A stretch of DNA of 64,000 nt, from positions 29,350-93,349 of the forward strand of contig NZ_FUIE01000016.1 of the NCBI RefSeq assembly GCF_900163625.1, read 5' to 3'. The position numbers and the translations under genes were made by a program. Numbering within the stretch: position 1 is the stretch's first letter; every line of letters starts with the position of its first letter. The stretch comes from Brevundimonas diminuta 3F5N. Its GTDB lineage: Bacteria > Pseudomonadota > Alphaproteobacteria > Caulobacterales > Caulobacteraceae. Positions 36,788 to 45,595 of this stretch are shown piece after piece. A model generated the notes under the pieces. The model did no database searches. It saw nothing but the letters and a program-made list of their open reading frames with translations, and had not been told where the DNA came from.

Positions 36788-38118
36788 CTTCCGCTGTCGA
36801 GGCCAATGCCGACGGCCTGATCGGGCCGACGCACTCCTACGCCGGGCTGTCGCCGGGCAATCTGGCGTCCAGCCTGAACAAGGGCGAGGCGTCGAACCCG
36901 CGCGCGGCCGTGCTGCAAGGCCTCGACAAGATGAAGACCCTGGCCGACCTGGGCCTGCCCCAGTTCGTCCTGCCTCCGCACGAGCGGCCGAACATCCCCT
37001 TCCTGCGCGACCTCGGCTTCTCGGGCTCCGACGCCCAGGTGCTGGAGCGCGCATGGAAGGACGCGCCGTCGTTCGCCGCCGCCGCCTGTTCGGCCTCGCC
37101 CATGTGGGCCGCCAACGCCGCGACGGTGACGCCCAGCGCCGACGCCGCCGACGGTCGCGTTCACTTCACCCCCGCCAACCTGATCACCAACCTGCACCGC
37201 AGCCTGGAGCACGATCAGACCAGGCGCGCGCTGGACGCCCTCTTCCCCGACGCGACCCGCTTCGCCGTCCACGACGCCCTGCCCTCGGTCGCCCATCTGG
37301 CGGACGAAGGGGCGGCCAACCACGTCCGCCTGTGCCGCGATCACGGCGAGGCGGGCGTCAATCTGATGGTCTGGGGCCGCGAGGCCTGGGAGCATTGGGA
37401 CGGCCCCTACCCCGCCCGCCAGACGCGCGAGGCGTCCGAGGCGATCATGCGCCGCCACGAAGCGACCGGCGCCGTCCTGGCCCGTCAGGGCAAGGCCGCC
37501 ATCGCGGGCGGCACCTTCCACAACGACGTGGTCTGCGTCGGCGCCCTGGACACCCTCTTCTTCCACGAGTTGGCGTTCGAGGACACGGCCGCGACCAAGG
37601 CCGCCATCCGCGCCGCCGCCGACGGCTTCGAGCCGCAGTTCGTCGAGGTTTCGGCCGCCGACCTGCCGCTGGCCGACGCCATCAGCTCCTACCTGTTCAA
37701 CTCCATGCTGATCCGGGTTCCGGGGCAGGACCGCCTGACCCTGATCTGCCCGACCGAGACGCGCGACAACCCGCGCAGCCATGCGGTCGCGCAAAGCCTC
37801 GCCGCCTCCAACGGCCCGATCGGCCATGTCGAATACGTCGACGTGCGCCAGTCGATGCGCAACGGCGGCGGTCCGGCCTGCCTGCGCCTGCGCGTCGTAC
37901 TGACCGAGGCCGAGCTGGCGGCGACCAACCCGGCCATGCGCCTGACCGACGCCCTGCACGCCCGCCTGTCCGACTGGGGCCGCCGCTGGTATCGCGACAG
38001 CCTGACCGCGCGAGACCTGGCCGACCCCGCCCTGCTGGACGAGACGCGCGGCGCGCTCGACGCGCTGACGCAGATCCTGAATCTGGGCGGCGGCTTCTAT
38101 CCCTTCCAGCGCGTCTGA
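36784..38118 (+). CDS. astB: N-succinylarginine dihydrolase
   Basis: 444 residues. It begins with EANADGLIGPTHSYAGLSPGNLAS, the signature of AstB. The GGTFHNDVVCVG motif gives the catalytic His, and PACLRLRVVLT gives the nucleophilic Cys near 360. It belongs to the guanidine-modifying enzyme fold and converts succinylarginine to succinylornithine plus NH3 and CO2, step 2. astC, the aminotransferase of step 3, is absent from the window, so it must be encoded elsewhere. Confidence 0.95.
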   Translation: MTSAVEANADGLIGPTHSYAGLSPGNLASSLNKGEASNPRAAVLQGLDKMKTLADLGLPQFVLPPHERPNIPFLRDLGFSGSDAQVLERAWKDAPSFAAAACSASPMWAANAATVTPSADAADGRVHFTPANLITNLHRSLEHDQTRRALDALFPDATRFAVHDALPSVAHLADEGAANHVRLCRDHGEAGVNLMVWGREAWEHWDGPYPARQTREASEAIMRRHEATGAVLARQGKAAIAGGTFHNDVVCVGALDTLFFHELAFEDTAATKAAIRAAADGFEPQFVEVSAADLPLADAISSYLFNSMLIRVPGQDRLTLICPTETRDNPRSHAVAQSLAASNGPIGHVEYVDVRQSMRNGGGPACLRLRVVLTEAELAATNPAMRLTDALHARLSDWGRRWYRDSLTARDLADPALLDETRGALDALTQILNLGGGFYPFQRV

Positions 38119-38132
38119 CCCGGAACTCCGGC

Positions 38133-38582
38133 ATGTCGCGCGCCCGCAATCCCTGGCTGATCACGGGCGGCGTCTTGAGCCTTCTGGCCGCCGTCCTGCA
38201 CCTCGCAGTGATCGTCATCGGGCCGGACGGCTACCGCTTCTTCGGCGCGGACGAACAGATGGCGCGCATGGCCGAGGCGGGGCATTGGTATCCGCCGCTC
38301 GTCACGACGGGGATAGCGACGATTCTGGCGGTCTGGGCCGCCTACGCCTTCTCCGGCGCAGGCCTCCTTCCCCGGCTTCCGCTGCTGAGAACAGGGCTGA
38401 TCCTCATCAGCCTCATCTACCTGGCGCGCGGCCTGGTGCTGGTCCCGGCCGTGATCCTGAACCCCCAGGGCCCGGCGGGGATCACCCCCTTCATCTGGTG
38501 GAGCTCGCTGATCGTCCTCGCCTATGGCGTCGCCTACGCCGTCGGAACCTGGACCGCCTGGCCGCGGCTGAGCCGCCGTTAG
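38133..38582 (+). CDS. Hypothetical four-helix membrane protein
   Basis: 149 residues from the ATG at 38133, 14 bp after astB. Four hydrophobic segments, with LLAAVLHLAVIVIGPDGYRFFGADEQMARMAEAGHWYPPLVTTG between the first and second, and FIWWSSLIVLAYGVAYAVGTW at the end. The GPDxYRFFGADE motif recalls small uncharacterised membrane proteins of alphaproteobacteria. No link to arginine use is visible other than position. Confidence 0.7.
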   Translation: MSRARNPWLITGGVLSLLAAVLHLAVIVIGPDGYRFFGADEQMARMAEAGHWYPPLVTTGIATILAVWAAYAFSGAGLLPRLPLLRTGLILISLIYLARGLVLVPAVILNPQGPAGITPFIWWSSLIVLAYGVAYAVGTWTAWPRLSRR

Positions 38583-38666
38583 GCAGGACCATCGGCCGCA
38601 GCACTCGTCACGCTGTGGTCAAGCCGCCGTCATCGGACCGTAATGCGCCGCTCGTAAGCACGGGGC

Positions 38667-40097
38667 ATGATCGCTTCACGCCGCGCCTTCATGGCCTCCG
38701 CCGCCGCCCTCGCCCTGTCGGGCTACGCCAAACGCGCCCACGCCGTGGCCGCCGAACCGGGCGGCTTCGTCGACGGCCCTTCGCGCAACGAGGTGTTCGG
38801 CTACGGCCCGATGAAGGCCGACCCCTACGGCCTGCTGGACCTGCCCGAGGGCTTCTCCTACCGCGTGGCGTCCCAGGCCGGCGAGACGATGGCCGACGGC
38901 CTGCTGACCCCCGACAAGTTCGACGGCATGGGCTGTTTCGGGCTGGACGAGGACCGGGTGATCCTGGTCCGCAACCACGAGGTCAATCCGCTGGAGTTCA
39001 ACGCCAGCGCCTGGGGCGCCAACCACCGTCTGGTCGGCGACCTGGACCGCGCCCGCGTTTACGGCGTCTATCCCGATACGGACGGCGCACTGGCCCCGCT
39101 GGGCGGCGGAACGACCACCGTCCTCTACAACCTCAAGACCGGCCGCACCGAGCGCCAGCACCTCAGCCTGGGCGGCACGGCGGTCAACTGCGCCGGGGGC
39201 GTCACCCCCTGGGGCTCGTGGCTCAGCTGCGAGGAGATCGTCGCCGGGACGAAGGACGGCCTGCCCCAGGACCACGGCTGGGTGTTCGAGGTGCCCTCGC
39301 TCGCCACTGGCCTGGTCGATCCGACGCCGATCCGCGCCATGGGCCGCTTCAAGCACGAAGCCGCCTGCATCGATCCGCGCACCGGCGTCGTCTACATGAC
39401 CGAGGACACGGGCGAGAGCCTCTTCTACCGCTACCTGCCGACTGACCCGCGCCGCCTGCACGCCGGCGGCCGCCTTCAGGCCCTGGCCCTCGTCGATCAG
39501 GCGCGCGGCGACACCCGCAACTGGAACGACATCCTCTGGCGTCAGGGCCAGCGCCTGGCCGTGCGCTGGGTCGACCTTGATCACGTCGAAAGCCCTGACG
39601 GCGACCTGGCCCAGCGCGGTCACGCCTCGGGCGCGGCTGTCTTCGCGCGCGGCGAAGGCGTCCACTGGGCGGGCGATCACCTCTATTTCACCTGCACCTC
39701 GGGCGGCGTCGGCCGCCACGGCCAGATCATGCGCTACGTCCCCAGCCCGCGCGAGGGCCAGTCGGACGAGGCGAGCCAGCCGGGCATGCTGGAGCTGTTC
39801 GTCGAGGCGGGCGACCGCGCCGTGCTGGACTATGTCGACAACATCGCCATCGCTCCGAACGGTCATGTCATCGGCTGCGAGGACAAGCAGGTCGGCACCC
39901 AGCATGTGAAGGGCGTCACCCCCGACGGCCGCGTCTACGCCATCGCCCGCAACGCCATGCGCCACGACGCCGATGAGTCGAACACCGAGTTCGCGGGCGT
40001 CTGCTGGGCCCCGAACGGCCGGACCATGTTCGTGAACCTGTACTCGCCCGGCATGACCCTGGCCGTCACCGGCCCGTGGGAGCGGTTCAGGGTCTAG
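38667..40097 (+). CDS. PhoX family protein (DUF839-type phosphatase)
   Basis: 476 residues with a Tat-type signal (SRRAFM, then a hydrophobic stretch). The body is a propeller with the PhoX/DUF839 features: FGLDEDRVILVRNHE, NCAGGVTPWGSWLSCEE and VYMTEDTGESLFYRYLP. PhoX enzymes are Ca2+-dependent secreted alkaline phosphatases; not every DUF839 member is proven to be one. It follows a small membrane gene by 84 bp. I see no convincing Pho box upstream. Confidence 0.88.
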   Translation: MIASRRAFMASAAALALSGYAKRAHAVAAEPGGFVDGPSRNEVFGYGPMKADPYGLLDLPEGFSYRVASQAGETMADGLLTPDKFDGMGCFGLDEDRVILVRNHEVNPLEFNASAWGANHRLVGDLDRARVYGVYPDTDGALAPLGGGTTTVLYNLKTGRTERQHLSLGGTAVNCAGGVTPWGSWLSCEEIVAGTKDGLPQDHGWVFEVPSLATGLVDPTPIRAMGRFKHEAACIDPRTGVVYMTEDTGESLFYRYLPTDPRRLHAGGRLQALALVDQARGDTRNWNDILWRQGQRLAVRWVDLDHVESPDGDLAQRGHASGAAVFARGEGVHWAGDHLYFTCTSGGVGRHGQIMRYVPSPREGQSDEASQPGMLELFVEAGDRAVLDYVDNIAIAPNGHVIGCEDKQVGTQHVKGVTPDGRVYAIARNAMRHDADESNTEFAGVCWAPNGRTMFVNLYSPGMTLAVTGPWERFRV

Positions 40098-40117
40098 ATT
40101 CCCGCCCCTACACCTCG

Positions 40118-40144
40118 TCACCTTCGGGCTTGTCCCGAGGGTGA
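40118..40144. repeat. Single hairpin resembling one arm of the Y-shaped repeat
   Basis: TCACC (40118-40122) pairs with GGTGA (40140-40144), and TCGGG (40124-40128) with CCCGA (40134-40138) around the loop CTTGT, close to the CTTGA loop at 15913. It lies after the phoX stop. In the same gap (40098-40357) there are also a 9-bp tandem duplication GATTCAGAC near 40284 and an inverted repeat CTCCCTCC/GGAGGGAG at 40321-40345. No gene is visible there. Confidence 0.5.
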
Positions 40145-40357
40145 GGGAAAAGAAGGGTGTGTCAGCGCGTCCTCACCTTCCAAACGCTGGAAATTCCCGG
40201 CGTCGGCGCACGCGGACCCGCGCTTTCACACCCGCGCCCAGACGCATGTCATCATCCCTCCCCCCGCGAAACCGCAGAGGAGAGATTCAGACGATTCAGA
40301 CGAATTGGACTCTGTTTTTTCTCCCTCCCCTTCATGAGGAGGGAGAAGGCGCGTCGC

Positions 40358-41233
40358 CTAGGCCGCGAACCGCCCGCCCTTGGCGGCGTAGGCCTGGGTG
40401 CCGCGCGTGAAGACGTCATCCGTCGGCAGGACGGCCTCGATCGGCAGGGCCTCGGCGCCCTTCAGCCGCTCATAGACAGGGCCGAAGTCCTGCAACGTGA
40501 CCGTCTTCAGCGCCTCGATGCTGTCGATGACGAAATAGACCTGCTGGAAGTCGTCGATCCGATAGAGAGTCTTCATCACCCGCTCCAGGTCGAAGCCCAG
40601 ACGGTTCGGCGAAGGGTCTTCCAGGCTGAAGACGCTCTCGGTGGCCGAAGAGACGATGCCCGCGCCATAGATGCGAAGGCCGCTCGCCTCCTGCATCAGG
40701 CCGAACTCGACCGTGTACCAGTACAGGCGCGCCAGGTTCGGCAGCATCCCCAGCGACGCCGCCCGCTGCCCGCCCTTGCCGTAGGCTTCCATATAGGCGG
40801 CGAAGTCAGGGTCGGTCAGCATCGGGACGTGGCCGAACACGTCGTGGAAGATGTCCGGTTCCTGCAGGTAGTCCAACTGGTCCGGCTTGCGGATGAACTG
40901 GCCCGAGACGAAGCGGCGGTTGGCCAGGTGGTCGAAGAAGACCTCGTCCGGCACCAGCCCCGGCACGCAGACCACGGTCCAGCCGGTCAGGGCCTGAAGC
41001 TTGGGATTGATGACCTCGAAGTCGGGGATGCCGCCCGCATTCAGGTCCAGCGCGTCCAGGCCGCGCATGAAGGCTTCGCACGCCCGGCCCGGCAGGATCT
41101 TCATCTGCCGCTCGTACAGGGTGTTCCAGGTCTGGTGCTCGACCTCGGTATAGGCCGACCAGTTCTGAGGGATGGTCCAGTCGGCGGCGGCGCCTTCCGG
41201 CGGCTGCTCGAAAACGTGCTCGAAGTCGGACAT
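40358..41233 (-). CDS. phhA: Phenylalanine 4-monooxygenase
   Basis: 291 residues from the ATG at 41233 (GAGGAG upstream). The mononuclear iron site is intact: His130 and His135 in EPDIFHDVFGHVP, and Glu176 in WYTVEFGL. The enzyme converts phenylalanine to tyrosine using tetrahydropterin and O2. It stands alone, downstream of the rplJL terminator and convergent with phoX. The usual partner phhB is not in the window. Confidence 0.95.
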   Translation of the reverse strand: MSDFEHVFEQPPEGAAADWTIPQNWSAYTEVEHQTWNTLYERQMKILPGRACEAFMRGLDALDLNAGGIPDFEVINPKLQALTGWTVVCVPGLVPDEVFFDHLANRRFVSGQFIRKPDQLDYLQEPDIFHDVFGHVPMLTDPDFAAYMEAYGKGGQRAASLGMLPNLARLYWYTVEFGLMQEASGLRIYGAGIVSSATESVFSLEDPSPNRLGFDLERVMKTLYRIDDFQQVYFVIDSIEALKTVTLQDFGPVYERLKGAEALPIEAVLPTDDVFTRGTQAYAAKGGRFAA

Positions 41234-41332
41234 GGGGACGCTCCTCACGGCTCTGATGGCCTTTCGGGGCAGATTAGCGCGCCAACTCGCCCGCGTCACG
41301 CACGACCGTTTCAGGGATGGAATGACCTCCGC

Positions 41333-41369
41333 CCAAAAGAAAACGGGCCGGAGGTTTCCCTCCGACCCG
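41333..41369 (-). terminator. Rho-independent terminator of rplJ-rplL
   Basis: Inverted repeats CGGG plus CGGAGG (41344-41354) and CCTCCG plus CCCG (41359-41369) form a stem with a short loop. On the minus strand it is followed by TTTTCTTTT (41343 down to 41335). This is strong and explains why no downstream genes such as rpoBC share this operon. Confidence 0.85.
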
Positions 41370-41432
41370 CTTCGCTTTGAAAGCTGTCTCTGGTCCAGCC
41401 GGATCGGCGAACCAGAGGCCAGATCCGAAATC

Positions 41433-41813
41433 TTACTTGATTTCGACCTTGGCGCCGGCTTCTTCCAGCTTCTTCTTCAGCTCTTCAGCGACTTGCTTCG
41501 AGACGTTCTCGACGACCGGCTGCGGAGCGCCTTCGACCAGGTCCTTGGCTTCCTTCAGACCCAGGTCGGTGCGGACGCCACGGACTTCCTTGATGACGTT
41601 GATCTTCTTGTCGCCGCCGTCAACCAGGACAACGGTGAACTCGGTTTGCTCTTCAGCGGCTTCAGCCGGAGCAGCGCCACCGGCGACAGCAGCGACGGCG
41701 ACCGGAGCAGCAGCCGAGACGCCCCACTTGTCTTCCAGCAGCTTCGACAGTTCAGCGGCTTCCAGGACGGTCAGGGCCGACAGTTCTTCAACGATTTTGG
41801 CGAGATCAGCCAT
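41433..41813 (-). CDS. rplL: 50S ribosomal protein L7/L12
   Basis: 126 residues. The N-terminal dimer domain ([27 protein letters not shown]) is followed by an Ala-rich hinge and the C-terminal factor-binding domain with [28 protein letters not shown]. It forms the ribosomal stalk that recruits translation factors. It follows rplJ by about 55 bp and ends at the strong terminator. Confidence 0.97.
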   Translation of the reverse strand: MADLAKIVEELSALTVLEAAELSKLLEDKWGVSAAAPVAVAAVAGGAAPAEAAEEQTEFTVVLVDGGDKKINVIKEVRGVRTDLGLKEAKDLVEGAPQPVVENVSKQVAEELKKKLEEAGAKVEIK

Positions 41814-41868
41814 TTTAGTCTTCCTTCGGTAGGATGAGGTTCAGAGAGATATGCAGAGATGACGGGGC

Positions 41869-42384
41869 TTAGGCGGCGTCTTTGGTCGCGTACGCGTTGA
41901 AGACGCGCGCCAGTTGGCCGGCCGGCGCCTGCAGGACGCCAGCAACCTTGGTCGCCGGGGCTTGCAGCAGGCCGATGAGCTTGCCGCGCAGTTGGTCCAG
42001 CGACGGCAGCTTGGACAGGGCCTCGACGCCCTTGGCGTCCAGAACCTTGTCGCCCATGAAACCGCCCATGATAGCGAACTTGTCGTTACCCTTGGCGAAT
42101 TCGGCCGTGACCTTGGCGGCGGTGACGGGATCAGCGGCGTAAGCAATGCCCACGGGGCCCTTGAACAGGCTGTGGTACTCGCTGCCTTCCTCGACGCCCA
42201 GCGCCTTGAGCGCCAGACGGTTCTTCACCACCTTGAACGCGCCGCCTTCTTTACGAAGGCGACCACGCAGGTCTTCCATCTCCACAACGGTCAGACCCAG
42301 GTTGTGGGTCACGACCACGGCGCCCGCGTCGGCGAACACGCTCTTCAGCGATTCGATCGACTCGGCTTTTTGTGCGCGGTCCAT
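41869..42384 (-). CDS. rplJ: 50S ribosomal protein L10
   Basis: 171 residues. Features are the N-terminal MDRAQKAESIESLKSVFADAGAVVVTHN, the strand VKNRLALKALG, and the C-terminal helix that anchors L12 dimers. L10 organises the stalk base and usually represses its own mRNA through the leader upstream. Normally rplK-rplA precede it; here they are 6 kb away, so rplJL has its own leader and promoter. Confidence 0.97.
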   Translation of the reverse strand: MDRAQKAESIESLKSVFADAGAVVVTHNLGLTVVEMEDLRGRLRKEGGAFKVVKNRLALKALGVEEGSEYHSLFKGPVGIAYAADPVTAAKVTAEFAKGNDKFAIMGGFMGDKVLDAKGVEALSKLPSLDQLRGKLIGLLQAPATKVAGVLQAPAGQLARVFNAYATKDAA

Positions 42385-42600
42385 TGTGGTCTCCAGTTTT
42401 GGTATTCGCCGCCGAGCTTATTCCCAGCGACGGATTGGCCATTGCGCCATGCATTGCTGCACAGCGTTCAAGCCGGTCGTATTGTCCGAAGGAAGCGTGG
42501 CCCGCCCGCCGGATACCGGCAGGCAAAAGGTCTTTGCATCCCCATCTCCCCACGGCGCCAGAGGGCTCTCTGGACGATTATGACGCGGGCGACCCCCGCA
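42385..42600 (-). promoter_or_regulatory. rplJ leader, likely L10-binding region
   Basis: The 295 bp upstream of rplJ has no gene. It contains two clear hairpins on the transcribed strand: GCCCGCCGG/CCGGCAGGC with three-base loop (42504-42524) and CCAGAG/CTCTGG (42558-42573). L10 operons usually carry an L10-L12-binding leader here, and the arrangement fits. A covariance-model search would settle it. Confidence 0.4.
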
Positions 42601-42679
42601 TCCCGAAGTTCTCGGACAGGCATCGTCAGAACCGAGACCCTGACGAGATGCGGGCTCTATACACGGCCCGGCGGGAAAA

Positions 42680-43234
42680 TCAACGCTTGGCGGGTTTGGC
42701 GGCGCCCGTCGCTTCTTGCTCCATGGCCCCGCAGTCGAAGGCGCCGCAGAACTTGGTCATCAGATCCTGCAGATAGGACATCTGGAAGCTCTCCATGGCT
42801 TGACTCATGGCGCCGCCCATCTCCAGTTGCTTGGCGGCGATCGCGCGTCCCTGGGGCGTGTCGTAGAAACCGATCAAAGCCTCCAATTCGGCCTCGGTGA
42901 AGCGCGTCTGGATGTCGTCGCTCAAGCTGCGGATCAGTTCATCCATATGGGGCTGCATGATAGTGACGGTATTGGCGCGGAACCAGGCAAGCTGTTCGGC
43001 CGGCAGGTTATCGGCCATGGCCGTGATCTCGTCATCGATCAGTTTCTGCACGACCTTGTCGATGCCGCCCGTGGTCAATTCCAGATAGCGACGGGTCAGG
43101 GCCGCGCGGTTGTCCGAAACCTGCACCGACGCCTTGGCCTGTCCCTCGAGCGACGTATGCGCCTGGGCGGGCGCCGAGATGGTCATCCCCGTCACGACAA
43201 GGGCAAAACAGGCGGCGGACAGAGCGGACGACAT
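42680..43234 (-). CDS. DUF2059 periplasmic protein
   Basis: 184 residues from the ATG at 43234, where GGAG lies six bases upstream; two ATGs further upstream are less well supported. After a signal peptide comes an all-helical DUF2059 domain, with RRYLELTTGGIDKV, then IQTRFTEAELEALIGFYDTPQGRAIAAKQ near the end. Function is unknown; members are secreted or periplasmic. It is the first gene of the block that separates rplJL from rplKA. Confidence 0.85.
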   Translation of the reverse strand: MSSALSAACFALVVTGMTISAPAQAHTSLEGQAKASVQVSDNRAALTRRYLELTTGGIDKVVQKLIDDEITAMADNLPAEQLAWFRANTVTIMQPHMDELIRSLSDDIQTRFTEAELEALIGFYDTPQGRAIAAKQLEMGGAMSQAMESFQMSYLQDLMTKFCGAFDCGAMEQEATGAAKPAKR

Positions 43235-43295
43235 CGGATTCTCCATAGCGATGCCCACGCATAACGAACAATGTTCGTCAATGGAAGCAGACGCC

Positions 43296-43742
43296 CTACT
43301 CCGCTCCCCGGCCCGGCTTAAAATCGCGGATCAGTTCGGCCAGTTCGACCTCGTCCACTGCGGCGGCGGCGTCTTCTATCGACATCCAGCGGCGTTCGCG
43401 CTGGGCGTCCTCGGGCCAGGCGCCCAGTTGGATGAAGACCTCCAGCGGATAGACGCTGGCGATGGTCGCCTGGACCCGCCCGGACTTCAGTCGCTTGCCA
43501 TAGCGGAACCAGCCGATGGGCGCGCCCATGACGTCGCCTTGAACGCCCGCCTCCTCATAGGCCTCGACCACGGCGGCCTCGGCGTCGGTCTTGCCCGCCA
43601 TGCGGTTGCCCTTGGGGATGACCCAGCGCCGCGTCTCGCGCGAGGTGATCATCATGATCTCCACGCCGTCCGCGCCGTGTCGCCACGGCAGGGCCGCGAC
43701 CTGGCGCGTCTCGGACGAAAGGGTGCGGGGCTTGCTCGACAT
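43296..43742 (-). CDS. Nudix hydrolase with an altered Nudix box
   Basis: 148 residues. The fold is visible: RRWVIPKGNRMAGKTDAEAAVVEAYEEAGV aligns with GX5EX7REUXEEXGU, with the essential EE kept but the Arg of REU replaced by Val. This resembles the diphosphoinositol or dinucleotide polyphosphate-type Nudix proteins. Hydrolysis may be weakened or altered. Its start overlaps the stop of the phosphate transporter by one base (TGATG), so the two are co-transcribed. Confidence 0.87.
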   Translation of the reverse strand: MSSKPRTLSSETRQVAALPWRHGADGVEIMMITSRETRRWVIPKGNRMAGKTDAEAAVVEAYEEAGVQGDVMGAPIGWFRYGKRLKSGRVQATIASVYPLEVFIQLGAWPEDAQRERRWMSIEDAAAAVDEVELAELIRDFKPGRGAE

Positions 43743-44743
43743 CAGGTCAGGAACAGCCCGCCGAGGGCGTAGAACAGAGCGCCGATGGCGGCGGCCGCCG
43801 GCATGGTGATGAACCAGGCGGTGACGATGCTGCGCGCCACGCTCCAGCGCACGGCCGAGACGCGCTTGGCCGCGCCCACGCCGACGATGGCGCCGGTGAT
43901 GGTGTGGGTGGTCGACACCGGAATGCCCATGCTGGTCGCTGCGAACAGGGTGATGGCCCCGCCCGTCTCAGCGCAGAAGCCCTGCTGGGGCGAAAGGCGC
44001 GTGATCCGCGACCCCATGGTGTGAACGATCTTCCAGCCGCCGAACAGGGTGCCCAGGGCGATGGCCGCCTGACAGGTGATGACCACCCAGAACGGCACAT
44101 GGAACTCGCCGCCCAGCATGCCGCGTGAATAGAGCAGGATGGCGATGATCCCCATCGTCTTCTGGGCGTCGTTGCCCCCGTGGCCCAGGGAATAGGCCGA
44201 GGCCGATACGAACTGCAAACCGCGGAAGACCCGATCGGCGAAGTTGGGATTGGCCTTGGCGAACAGCCAGGACACGATCAGCACCAACAGCAGGGCCAGC
44301 AGGAAGCCGATGGCGGGCGACATGAAGATGGCGCCCACCGTCTTCAGCACCCCGGCGATGACCACAGCGCTGGTCCCCGCCTTGGCGATGCCCGCCCCCA
44401 GCAGGCCGCCGATCAGGGCGTGCGAGCTGGACGAAGGAATCCCGCCCAGCCAGGTGATGACGTTCCAGCTAATGGCCCCCATCAGGGCGCCGAAAATCAC
44501 CTGATCCGAGATCACGTCCGGCGAGATGATGCCGCGCCCGATGGTGTCGGCGACGTGCAGGCCGAAGAACAGAAAGGCGATAAAGTTGAAGAAGGCCGCC
44601 CACCCCACCGCATAGATCGGCGGCAGGACGCGGGTGGCGACGATGGTGGCGATCGAGTTGGCCGCGTCGTGCAGGCCGTTCAGAAAATCGAACAGCAGGG
44701 CGACGCCGATCAGGAAGACCAGGATCAGGAGGGCGTGATCCAT
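43742..44743 (-). CDS. pit: PiT family inorganic phosphate transporter
   Basis: 333 residues, about ten hydrophobic segments. The duplicated PiT signatures are clear: DFLNGLHDAANSIATIVAT at the N-terminus and SLGHGGNDAQKTMGI in the C-terminal half, each with the conserved Asn-Asp. It is a low-affinity, cation-coupled phosphate importer. It lies five bases after the PhoU-like gene, the usual pairing. Confidence 0.93.
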   Translation of the reverse strand: MDHALLILVFLIGVALLFDFLNGLHDAANSIATIVATRVLPPIYAVGWAAFFNFIAFLFFGLHVADTIGRGIISPDVISDQVIFGALMGAISWNVITWLGGIPSSSSHALIGGLLGAGIAKAGTSAVVIAGVLKTVGAIFMSPAIGFLLALLLVLIVSWLFAKANPNFADRVFRGLQFVSASAYSLGHGGNDAQKTMGIIAILLYSRGMLGGEFHVPFWVVITCQAAIALGTLFGGWKIVHTMGSRITRLSPQQGFCAETGGAITLFAATSMGIPVSTTHTITGAIVGVGAAKRVSAVRWSVARSIVTAWFITMPAAAAIGALFYALGGLFLT

Positions 44744-44748
44744 GAGGT

Positions 44749-45405
44749 TTACAGGTGCTCGACCAGAACGCCGTTGATGCGGTTGGCCACATCCTCGAAC
44801 CGGTCGACCACCTTCTCCAGATGATCCAGAAGCTGGCTGCCGATGATGAAGCCCAGGGTGTTGCCGCCCGTCATGTCGTGCCGGTGCGCTTCATAAAGCG
44901 CCTTCATGCCCGCGTCATAGAGGTCGTCGCTGCGAGCTTCCAGGTTGGTGATCTGCTCCGTCAGGATCGCCAGCCGCTCATGGTTCTTGCGCATGGCCGG
45001 CAGCAGGGTGAAGGCCTCCTGCGTCAGGGCCGCGCATTCGACGGCGATGTCGGCCAGTTCCTGCATCTTGGGCGAGAAGTCGCGCATCTCATACAGGGTG
45101 ACGATCTTGGCCGCCTTCTGCATCTGGTCGATAGTGTCGTCCAGCGAGTTGGTCAGGCCGCGAATGTCCGAACGGTCGAACGGAGTGATGAAGCTGCGGC
45201 GCACGGCGAACAGCACCTCGCGCGCGATCTCATCGGCCTCTTCCTCGTGGGCGACCACCTTGGCGCACCACTCGCCGGTTGCGGGTCCGCCGTTCATCAT
45301 CTGACGCAGGGCGCCTGCGCCATGAACCAGCGTCAGCGCATGGGCGTCGAACAACCGGAAAAAGTTGTCTTCCTTCGGCAACAGCGCCTGGAACCAGTTG
45401 AGCAT
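44749..45405 (-). CDS. DUF47/PhoU-like phosphate transport regulator
   Basis: 218 residues from the ATG at 45405 (GGAG 11 bases upstream); longer in-frame starts are not supported. It is an all-helical PhoU-type protein with FFRLFDAHALTLVHGA, then EEADEIAREVLFAVRRSFITPFDRSDIRGLTNSLDDTIDQMQKAA. DUF47 proteins sit beside PiT transporters and are thought to control them. The PhoU/PiT/Nudix order is a compact phosphate unit. Confidence 0.92.
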   Translation of the reverse strand: MLNWFQALLPKEDNFFRLFDAHALTLVHGAGALRQMMNGGPATGEWCAKVVAHEEEADEIAREVLFAVRRSFITPFDRSDIRGLTNSLDDTIDQMQKAAKIVTLYEMRDFSPKMQELADIAVECAALTQEAFTLLPAMRKNHERLAILTEQITNLEARSDDLYDAGMKALYEAHRHDMTGGNTLGFIIGSQLLDHLEKVVDRFEDVANRINGVLVEHL

Positions 45406-45595
45406 GGGTCGTCTCCGCAAGGCCGCCTCGCGCATACCGAGGACCGAGCCGGCGCCCCAAGTCCCGGCTTCCAGCCTCTTCGTCAAGTCATCCGCATACG
45501 GATTCTCTGATTTCTCCCCCGGCCATTGACGCCGTTCCAGCCGAGGCGCATGAAGAAAATGTCATCTTTGTGTTCGAATAACGGCCTAAATTGTC

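Noticed and set aside
34982..37054. 690-codon minus-strand frame opposite astA/astD
   Set aside because: Antisense to two enzymes with full catalytic motifs; composition is Gly/Ala/Arg-rich and featureless.
38585..38667. Possible Pho box before the PhoX gene
   Set aside because: CTGTGG and CCGTCAT-like words are present, but not at the 11-bp repeat spacing of a Pho box.
40321..40345. Intrinsic terminator for phhA or phoX
   Set aside because: The inverted repeat is good, but the T-run lies before the stem on the plus strand and appears as an A-run after it on the minus strand.
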